Assembly (NCBI GenBank): GCA_022561675.1
Contig: JADFQT010000077.1
Coordinates: 1-9,663, forward strand
Direction of reading: 5' to 3'
Source of the DNA: Chloroflexota bacterium
GTDB lineage: Bacteria > Chloroflexota > Dehalococcoidia > Lucifugimonadales > UBA3495
Length of the DNA stretch: 9,663 nt
The notes under the pieces were generated by a model. The model saw only the letters and a program-made list of their open reading frames with translations. It had not been told where the DNA came from and made no database searches. Shown one piece after another: positions 4,601-9,663 of this stretch. Numbering within the stretch: position 1 is the stretch's first letter; every line of letters starts with the position of its first letter. The position numbers were made by a program, and so were the translations under genes.

Positions 4601-6025
4601 GTGAAAACCGAATATGATTTTCTGATAATCGGTGGCGGCTCGGCCGGACTGACCGCCGCGGATTTCGCGGTCCGCCTGGGTCTGAAAGTAGCCCTGGTGG
4701 AGAAGTCGCGCCCGGGCGGCGACTGCACCTGGACCGGCTGTGTGCCCAGCAAGACCCTGCTGCGGATCGCCCGGACAGCCCACGAGGTGCGGACAGCCCA
4801 CCAATCCGGAATCTCCACCGGACCACCCAAGGTCGACTTCCCGGCCGTGATATCCAAGGTGCGGGAGGTGATGGAAGAGGTCGCTCGCGCTGAGTCAACC
4901 GAGGCGTTGAGCTCCCATGGTATCGACGTTTTTCTGGGCGAGGCCAAGTTTCTCGATCCCCACACCATCGTGACCGCCGACGCGGAATTGAAGTCCCGAA
5001 AGATTTTGATTGCCACCGGCGCCGGGCCGCTGATACCACCCATACCCGGTCTGGACCAGGTTGACTACCTGACCTATAAAACTATCTGGGACCTGGAAGT
5101 CCTACCGGAGCACCTGCTGGTAGTGGGCGGAGGGCCCATCGGCTGCGAGCTGGCGCAGGCCTTCCGCCGCCTGGGCTCCCGGGTTTCCCTGATCGAAGCC
5201 ACGCCCCGAATCCTGCTTCAGGACGAACCGGAGGCCTCCAGCCTGATTTTGGATGAGCTGGCCAATGAGGGAGTTGAATTCCATCTCGATGCCCCGGTGG
5301 AAAAGATTGAGAAGAATGGTCAGGATTCCAGCGGGATTCGGCTGACCACCAGCCAAGGACCGGTCTCCGGGGATGCCTTGCTGCTGGCAGTGGGAAGGCG
5401 GGCCGATTTGTCTGGGTTGGAGCTGGAGCGGGCGGGGGTCGACTACAACCCGAATGGGATACGAGTCAACCGAAGCCTGCGCACCAGCCAGCGCCACATC
5501 TTCGCCGCCGGCGACTGCCTGGGAGGATTCCAGTTCACCCATTACGCCGGCTGGCAGGGTTTCATGGCGGTACGCAATGCCCTGCTGCCCGGGTCCACCA
5601 GGGCCGTATTGGACCGGGTCCCCTGGACCACCTTCACCGAGCCCGAAGTCGCTCACATCGGCCTGACCGAGCAGCAGGCCAGGGACAGGTACGGTAACCG
5701 CATAGAGGTCACAAGCTGGCCGATGGCGCAGGTGGACCGAGCACTAACCGACGGCGCCTCCGCCGGCTTTATCAAGCTGGTGCATCAGCCCAACGGCAGG
5801 TTGCTGGGGGCCACCGTGGTGAGCCGCCGAGCGGGAGAGGCGATCCAGGAGTGGATAACAGCCCTAGACCAGGGGAGAAAGATCGGCGACCTGGCGGATT
5901 CGATCCACGTTTATCCCACCTACTCCATGGCAAATATGCAGGTCTCCAGCCAGCTCAGGGTTGCCGGATTGTTGTCCGGCGCTTCCGGCCGCATCATCAG
6001 GAAACTGGTCCGTCTAATGCGGTAG
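4601..6025 (+). CDS. FAD/NAD(P)-dependent disulfide oxidoreductase, MerA-like branch
   Basis: The 474-residue product has the complete class I flavin disulfide reductase layout. The FAD-binding GGGSAG (11-16) comes first, then the redox pair Cys42/Cys47 in GGDCTWTGCVPSK. NAD(P)-binding GGGPIG (176-181), FAD-binding AAGDC (302-306) and a C-terminal dimerisation domain (about 345-460) follow. The family moves electrons from NAD(P)H through FAD to a substrate disulfide or metal. Near the C-terminus, IHVYPT (435-440) replaces the catalytic HPT of glutathione reductase, with Tyr438 at the His position. The N-terminal heavy-metal domain and C-terminal Cys pair of true mercuric reductases are absent, so mercury reduction is unlikely. 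Dihydrolipoamide dehydrogenase is less likely for the same HPT reason. The tail SGRIIRKLVRLMR is basic and could touch membranes. The GTG start follows GGAGAG by five bases. It is convergent with the cyclase gene. Confidence 0.87.
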   Translation: MKTEYDFLIIGGGSAGLTAADFAVRLGLKVALVEKSRPGGDCTWTGCVPSKTLLRIARTAHEVRTAHQSGISTGPPKVDFPAVISKVREVMEEVARAESTEALSSHGIDVFLGEAKFLDPHTIVTADAELKSRKILIATGAGPLIPPIPGLDQVDYLTYKTIWDLEVLPEHLLVVGGGPIGCELAQAFRRLGSRVSLIEATPRILLQDEPEASSLILDELANEGVEFHLDAPVEKIEKNGQDSSGIRLTTSQGPVSGDALLLAVGRRADLSGLELERAGVDYNPNGIRVNRSLRTSQRHIFAAGDCLGGFQFTHYAGWQGFMAVRNALLPGSTRAVLDRVPWTTFTEPEVAHIGLTEQQARDRYGNRIEVTSWPMAQVDRALTDGASAGFIKLVHQPNGRLLGATVVSRRAGEAIQEWITALDQGRKIGDLADSIHVYPTYSMANMQVSSQLRVAGLLSGASGRIIRKLVRLMR

Positions 6026-6967
6026 CTAAAAAACGGCTATGGGGTTCACCGGCGAGCCGGTGGTGTTGTGCAGCCGCAGCGGTCCGATGGACACCAGGAA
6101 CTCCCAGCGGTTCCGCTGCTGGCAGGCTTCCGACAGCTCCTCCAGATTGGCATTGTCCAGAATCCACAAGCCCATGGCGGTTATTCCCACCTGATGAATC
6201 GGTTGGGGCACTTTCGGATACTGGGCCGGGCTGACGTCGTTGCCGGTATCGGAGCCCATTACGGCAACCCCGCGCTGGTGGAACAGGGGCAGGCAGGCGG
6301 CCTGGCAGGCGGTCGACCCCGCCGAGCGGTCCACCGGTCCCTCCACGGACCTCCGCCGCAGCTGGCCGGTGCGAATCAGCAGCACGTCGCCTTCCTCTAC
6401 CTTGAAGCCGCAGCGATCCTCCGCAGCCAGGATATCTTCCGGCGAAACCCCTTCCCCGCGTTCCACCCAATCAATGCCTCTAATCATTGGCACGTCCACC
6501 AGCACGCCGCGAGTAATGAACCCGTTCTTAGCGGCCTCCACCGAGCAGACGGTGGCGCCCAGGCTGGTGGAGACCAGGTGGGCCGGATTCCCGTTGTAGG
6601 TCTTGCCCTCCCAGAAAAAGTGGGCCAGGCTGTCGACGTGGGTGACGGCGAATCCGTGGAAAACCATGCCGATGTAATCGGTAGCGGCGGCGTTGGGCCG
6701 GGCGCTAACCTTGTCGCCGCTGGCCCAGCCCTCGCCGCTCTCCACCATATAATGGACCGGCGGATTCGGCACGTCGAGGGCGGCTTCCCAGAGCACGGTG
6801 CGGGATAGGGAGACAGTAACCCCCTCCTGTACTGTGGCAATGCCTCTCTTGGTCTTCTCCGGGGTAATCAAGTTCGGAGTGCCCAGCTGGTCGTCATCAC
6901 CCCAACGTCCCCAGTTGGACAGGGACTTGAAATAACCCAGGACTTCTTCTTCGGTGGGTATGGGCAT
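6026..6967 (-). CDS. Cyclase-family (kynurenine formamidase-like) metal-dependent hydrolase
   Basis: From the ATG at 6967 the product has 313 residues. This start has AGGAGG six bases upstream, and the longer frame to 7018 has no ribosome binding site. The metal-binding motif is H104GFAVTH110VD112SLAH116, a variant of the HxGTHxDxPxH signature of the putative cyclase family. Conserved landmarks follow: GVLVDVPMIRG (154-164), EEGDVLLIRTG (191-201), VAVMGSDTGNDV (234-245) and the C-terminal TGSPVNPIAVF. The family includes kynurenine formamidase, isatin hydrolase and bacterial polyketide-type cyclases. No kynurenine genes are nearby, so the substrate stays open. It is soluble, with no signal peptide. 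Its stop codon directly abuts that of the oxidoreductase. Its own promoter at 7018-7046 sits beside one arm of a 12-bp inverted repeat. Confidence 0.9.
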   Translation of the reverse strand: MPIPTEEEVLGYFKSLSNWGRWGDDDQLGTPNLITPEKTKRGIATVQEGVTVSLSRTVLWEAALDVPNPPVHYMVESGEGWASGDKVSARPNAAATDYIGMVFHGFAVTHVDSLAHFFWEGKTYNGNPAHLVSTSLGATVCSVEAAKNGFITRGVLVDVPMIRGIDWVERGEGVSPEDILAAEDRCGFKVEEGDVLLIRTGQLRRRSVEGPVDRSAGSTACQAACLPLFHQRGVAVMGSDTGNDVSPAQYPKVPQPIHQVGITAMGLWILDNANLEELSEACQQRNRWEFLVSIGPLRLHNTTGSPVNPIAVF

Positions 6968-7017
6968 TTGCAGCCTCCTGTGAGTTACATTACTTGCATC
7001 GGGGGAAATTTGACGCA

Positions 7018-7046
7018 ATTATGCCCGAAGCGGGGAGGCTGCGCAA
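7018..7046 (-). promoter_or_regulatory. Promoter for the cyclase gene
   Basis: On the minus strand, TTGCGC (complement of 7041-7046, 4 of 6) and CATAAT (complement of 7018-7023, 5 of 6) are 17 bases apart. Transcription would begin near 7011, about 44 nt before the ATG. The -35 box directly abuts the left arm of the 12-bp inverted repeat, so a protein bound there would touch polymerase. Confidence 0.55.
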
Positions 7047-7147
7047 TCAGCGTTTGGCGGAAAGGTATGAGTTGCCGGGTATCAGTCGCTTGGTCCTTGT
7101 CACTGGAGGCCAGGCTATGGTAGGCTGGGTAGCGAGCCAAACGCTGA
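7047..7147. repeat. 101-nt element bounded by a perfect 12-bp inverted repeat, between cyclase and rpmB
   Basis: TCAGCGTTTGGC (7047-7058) and GCCAAACGCTGA (7136-7147) are exact reverse complements, 77 nt apart, in the divergent region. On the plus strand the interior can fold further. CTTGG plus TCC (7089-7096) pairs with GGA plus CCAGG (7105-7114) around an 8-nt loop, leaving a GG bulge, and GGTAT and GTATC (7064-7082) give a weaker hairpin. Two readings are possible: paired operator half-sites next to the divergent promoters, or a multi-branched RNA leading into rpmB, 35 nt upstream of its ATG. No flanking target duplication is visible, so a mobile element is less likely. Confidence 0.6.
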
Positions 7148-7182
7148 CCTGAGACAATCCCAAGCAGAGGTCCAGAACACCG

Positions 7183-7392
7183 ATGAGATGCGAGATTTGC
7201 CTAAAGTCGGGGATGAGCGGCAACAACGTGAGCCACTCCAACCGCCATACCAAGACCCGGTTCTACGCCAACGTTCACAAGCAGACTTTGCTGATGAACG
7301 GCAAGGTTACTCGGATTAAGATTTGCACCCGCTGCCTGCGGACCATAAACAAACCACCCCGGGCCAGGAAGGGCGCGGCCGCCACGCCCTAA
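7183..7392 (+). CDS. rpmB: 50S ribosomal protein L28 (bL28), zinc-ribbon type
   Basis: The 69-residue product begins MRCEICLKSGMSGNNVSHSN, the characteristic L28 N-terminus with the NxVSHSN segment binding 23S rRNA. It carries Cys3/Cys6 and Cys48/Cys51, two CxxC pairs that form a zinc ribbon. That marks the C+ form of L28, which many bacteria replace with a zinc-free paralogue when zinc is scarce. Many L28 proteins begin MARCEIC, so this one is a residue shorter at the start. The ATG at 7183 has AGAGGT about 11 bases upstream, a rather long spacing. The gene converges on rpe with nine bases between the stops. rpe and rpmB are also near neighbours in Bacillus, so the proximity may be old. The long upstream region contains the 12-bp inverted repeat element. 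Confidence 0.95.
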   Translation: MRCEICLKSGMSGNNVSHSNRHTKTRFYANVHKQTLLMNGKVTRIKICTRCLRTINKPPRARKGAAATP

Positions 7393-7401
7393 ATCAGCAA
7401 A

Positions 7402-8091
7402 TCAGTCCGCCTTCAACCCCTGGATGCAGCTGCGAAGCCGCTCCATCGCTTGCGATACGGTTTGTTGCCGGTTGTAGACGGCGGTTCCCGCGACAAGAAT
7501 GGTGGCGCCAGCCCGCACCGAATCCTGCGCCGTCGCGTCGGCCTTCACCCCACCATCCACCTCAATCCTGGTCTTACACCCCAGTTCTTGGACCAGACTC
7601 CGCAGCCGGCGGACTTTACCCAGGGTGCTGGGAATAAAGGACTGGCCGCCGAAGCCCGGATTCACCGTCATCACCAGGGCTATGTCCAAGAAGGGCAGCA
7701 GCTCCTCCACGACAGAGATCGGGGTAGCCGGGTTTAGCGCCACCCCTACCTGACAGCCCAGTTCTTTCACGTGGTAAACGGTCCGATGCAGGTGAGTGCT
7801 GGCCTCGGCATGAACGATCACCTGGTCGGTGCCGGACTTGGCGAAACCGGCCAGCAGGTCATCCGGCTCCTGAACCATCAGATGTATGTTCAGTGGCAGG
7901 TCGGTGGAACGCCGTACCGCGTCAACCAAAATCTCCCCAAAGGAGATGCTGGGGACAAAATGACCGTCCATGACGTCGACGTGAATCGAGTCGGCCCCGG
8001 CCTCCGCCGCCTCTTGCACCTGTCGGCCTAAATTCGCGAAGTCGGCAGCCAGCAGGGAGGGGGATATTTGAACGTGGAGGTCAGAGGCCAT
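7402..8091 (-). CDS. rpe: Ribulose-phosphate 3-epimerase
   Basis: The 229-residue product is a TIM-barrel epimerase that interconverts ribulose 5-phosphate and xylulose 5-phosphate in the pentose phosphate and Calvin pathways. Family signatures are intact. ISPSLLAADF (9-18) starts the first strand. HVDVMDGHFVP (37-47) supplies metal ligand His37 and the acid-base Asp39. NIHLMV (68-73) supplies His70. VNPGFGGQSF (143-152) binds phosphate, and EVDGG (177-181) holds the second catalytic Asp179. Length is normal for the family. The ATG at 8091 lies inside the end of argH, an 11-nt overlap, with GGAGG nine bases upstream, so translation is probably coupled to argH. No promoter of its own is expected. 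The 3' end meets rpmB with no room for a bidirectional terminator. Confidence 0.97.
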   Translation of the reverse strand: MASDLHVQISPSLLAADFANLGRQVQEAAEAGADSIHVDVMDGHFVPSISFGEILVDAVRRSTDLPLNIHLMVQEPDDLLAGFAKSGTDQVIVHAEASTHLHRTVYHVKELGCQVGVALNPATPISVVEELLPFLDIALVMTVNPGFGGQSFIPSTLGKVRRLRSLVQELGCKTRIEVDGGVKADATAQDSVRAGATILVAGTAVYNRQQTVSQAMERLRSCIQGLKAD

Positions 8092-9484
8092 CAGCGCCAG
8101 CCTCCAGTAGCTGCTTGGCCTCGGTCAATTCCTTGGCCACCTGCTGGGGAGCGGTACCGCCGGGGTTATCTCGCGCCGCCACTGATGACCCGGCGGTTAT
8201 CTGGTACACATCCTGGCCGAAATGGGGCGAGAACCGATGGTATTCCTCCATGGTCAAGGCCTGCAGCTCCTTACCCTCTCTTTCACAATGCTCGCAAATC
8301 CGGCGCATGATGCCATGAGCCTCGCGGAAGGGAACTTTTTTGGCCACCAGATAATCCGCCAAGTCGGTGGCCAGCATTTGGCTCTCCCCGGCCAATCGGG
8401 TCACCCGCTCCCTATCAAGTTCCAGACTACCCAACATACCCTGAAAAACCTTCAGGGTGGCCAGCAGGGTATCCACAGTATCGAAAAAGCCTTCCTTGTC
8501 CTCCTGCAAATCTCGATTGTAGGTGAGGGGAAGTCCCTTCAACACCGTGAGCAGCGCCATTAGGTGCCCGTAAACCCGCCCGGTCTTGCCCCGGGCCAGC
8601 TCAGCGTAGTCTGGGTTTCGCTTCTGCGGCATGATGCTGCTGCCGGTGGTGAACTCCGGGGAGAGGCGAACAAACCCGAATTCCCGGCTGGACCAGATCA
8701 CTATCTCCTCCGCCAGCCGGGAGAGGTGCATCATACAGATAGACGCCGCCGCGTGGTACTCCAGCAGAAAATCCCGATCCGACACCGCATCCATGCTATT
8801 GCGGCTGATTTCGCTGAAACCCAACTCCTTGGCCAGAAACTCCCGGTCGGTGGGATAGGGCACACCGGCCAGGGCGCCGCTGCCCAGGGGGAGCACGTCG
8901 GCGCGCCGGTAGCAGTCCTGGAACCGCCCGGCATCCCGTTGAAGCATGCGGAAGTATGCCAGCAGATGGTGGGCGAACAATACCGGCTGGGCCCGCTGCA
9001 AGTGAGTGTAGCCCGGCATGATTACATCCCGGTTGGCCTCAGCCAGGCTGACCAGGCTCGATTGTACTCCCCGCAGATCGCCTAGGGTTTCCTCGATGAC
9101 TTGCTTGGTGTAGAGCCTCATGTCCAGCGCTATCTGGTCGTTACGGGAGCGGCCGGTATGCAGCCGGCCACCGGCGGGGCCGATTTTCTCGGTCAGCCGG
9201 TGCTCGATGTTCATGTGCAGGTCTTCCAGGGATGGGTCCCAGGGAAAGCTGCCATCCTCAATCTCTTGCTCGACAGCCTTCAGCCCTTGGATTATCTGAT
9301 CCGCGTCTTCGGTGGGAATGATCTCCTGCCGCGCCAGCATGCGGGCGTGGGCGATGGAACCGGCGATATCGTGGCGATACAGCCGTCGGTCGTAATGGAT
9401 AGATACAGTGTAGTCGGTGTAATCGGGCATTGGTGGACCGAAAGGGTCAGGCGTCCCGGCTAGATTATTACCGGGCCGGAACAT
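8081..9484 (-). CDS. argH: Argininosuccinate lyase
   Basis: The enzyme splits argininosuccinate into arginine and fumarate, the last step of arginine biosynthesis. The 467-residue product has the fumarase/aspartase-superfamily signatures. HTGRSRNDQIALD (109-121) comes first, then MPGYTHLQRAQP (156-167) with catalytic His161, and GSSIMPQKRNP (281-291) with the catalytic serine in the mobile loop. The start at 9484 is preferred because it overlaps the preceding stop codon as TAATG, the usual sign of translational coupling. No Shine-Dalgarno precedes it or the in-frame ATG at 9430. A longer frame to 9604 would run across the end of the upstream gene and is rejected. The usual N-terminal LWGGRF motif is missing and replaced by a Pro/Gly-rich segment (residues 1-20). 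Homology is clear from VSIHYDRRLYRHDIAGS onward. It overlaps rpe by 11 nt. Confidence 0.95.
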   Translation of the reverse strand: MFRPGNNLAGTPDPFGPPMPDYTDYTVSIHYDRRLYRHDIAGSIAHARMLARQEIIPTEDADQIIQGLKAVEQEIEDGSFPWDPSLEDLHMNIEHRLTEKIGPAGGRLHTGRSRNDQIALDMRLYTKQVIEETLGDLRGVQSSLVSLAEANRDVIMPGYTHLQRAQPVLFAHHLLAYFRMLQRDAGRFQDCYRRADVLPLGSGALAGVPYPTDREFLAKELGFSEISRNSMDAVSDRDFLLEYHAAASICMMHLSRLAEEIVIWSSREFGFVRLSPEFTTGSSIMPQKRNPDYAELARGKTGRVYGHLMALLTVLKGLPLTYNRDLQEDKEGFFDTVDTLLATLKVFQGMLGSLELDRERVTRLAGESQMLATDLADYLVAKKVPFREAHGIMRRICEHCEREGKELQALTMEEYHRFSPHFGQDVYQITAGSSVAARDNPGGTAPQQVAKELTEAKQLLEAGADGL

Positions 9485-9663
9485 TAGCGGGAGGGAAATC
9501 CCTGCTGCGCCAGCCATTGGACATACTCGCGGCTGGCCGCCGCAGCCTTGGCCAAAGCCTCGTCGTATCCTTTGAAGATGTTCTCCGGGTAGTCCATGGT
9601 GCACTTCCCGCCGTGTTCTTTAATCAGCTGTTCCAGAACCTCCACCCGGCCCTGCTCCCCTTC
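9484..9663 (-). CDS. C-terminus of an unidentified protein upstream of argH
   Basis: Sixty codons including the stop are open from the right edge to TAA at 9484-9486. The frame differs from that of argH, and the stop overlaps the argH ATG by one base. The fragment is charged and helical-looking, beginning EGEQGRVEVLEQLIKEHGG. It has a segment CTMDYPENIFKGYDEAL and ends YVQWLAQQGFPSR. It does not look like the end of argininosuccinate synthase, the commonest argH partner. I cannot name the family. The TAATG overlap says it is translated just ahead of argH in the same operon. The single Cys and the Asp-Tyr-Pro turn are the only features that stand out. Confidence 0.75.
   Translation of the reverse strand, partial: EGEQGRVEVLEQLIKEHGGKCTMDYPENIFKGYDEALAKAAAASREYVQWLAQQGFPSR

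Noticed and set aside
6968..7018. A 17-residue N-terminal extension of the cyclase from an ATG at 7018.
   Set aside because: No ribosome binding site is present there and it overlaps the -10 box. The ATG at 6967 has AGGAGG at ideal spacing.
7047..7147. On the minus strand this element contains ACCCGGCAAC, like a conserved part of SAM riboswitches.
   Set aside because: The other conserved SAM-I segments (AGAG..GGAGGGA and the following junction) are absent, and the strand and position do not lead into a methionine-related gene.
9485..9604. A 40-residue N-terminal extension of argH from an ATG at 9604.
   Set aside because: It would overlap the coding end of the upstream gene in another frame, lacks homology to ArgH, and the TAATG junction gives a better start.

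Overview
The window reads as a piece of a GC-rich bacterial chromosome. Gene starts carry strong AGGAGG-type ribosome binding sites. A standard tRNA-Ala, ribosomal protein L28, ribulose-phosphate 3-epimerase and argininosuccinate lyase mark it as chromosomal rather than plasmid or phage DNA. The mix of a VOC-fold protein, SMP-30-type lactonase, NHL-repeat lyase and kynurenine-formamidase-type cyclase beside argH-rpe-rpmB suggests a Chloroflexota lineage (Dehalococcoidia/SAR202-like). That placement rests on gene content and is only moderately secure.

Left part (1-2300): a truncated minus-strand gene leaves the left edge. A gene-poor divergent gap of about 330 nt follows, then a VOC/glyoxalase-fold gene. 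Next is a trypsin-like serine protease with a TTG start, whose base composition is visibly lower in GC than its neighbours. It lies beside the 3' end of a minus-strand tRNA-Ala(GGC). The tRNA's probable 5' leader holds three imperfect 13-nt tandem repeats and a stem-loop.

Middle part (2389-7018): two beta-propeller enzymes are read leftwards, an NHL-repeat protein resembling peptidyl-alpha-hydroxyglycine alpha-amidating lyase and an SMP-30/gluconolactonase-type hydrolase. Each has its own sigma70-like promoter. A flavin disulfide oxidoreductase of the MerA-like branch is read rightwards. Its upstream region contains a perfect 10-bp dyad followed by a terminator-like hairpin. The oxidoreductase meets a metal-dependent cyclase tail to tail with no base between the two stop codons.

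Right part (7018-9663): a divergent region carries a 12-bp perfect inverted repeat whose arms are 77 nt apart, with the cyclase promoter on one side and rpmB on the other. rpmB (zinc-ribbon type L28) converges on rpe. rpe overlaps argH by 11 nt, and argH overlaps an unidentified partial gene at TAATG, so these three form a translationally coupled minus-strand operon. The middle genes look like catabolic or detoxification functions, the right-hand genes like core metabolism and translation. No complete new multi-gene system is evident. The most noteworthy unexplained structures are the intergenic inverted repeats.
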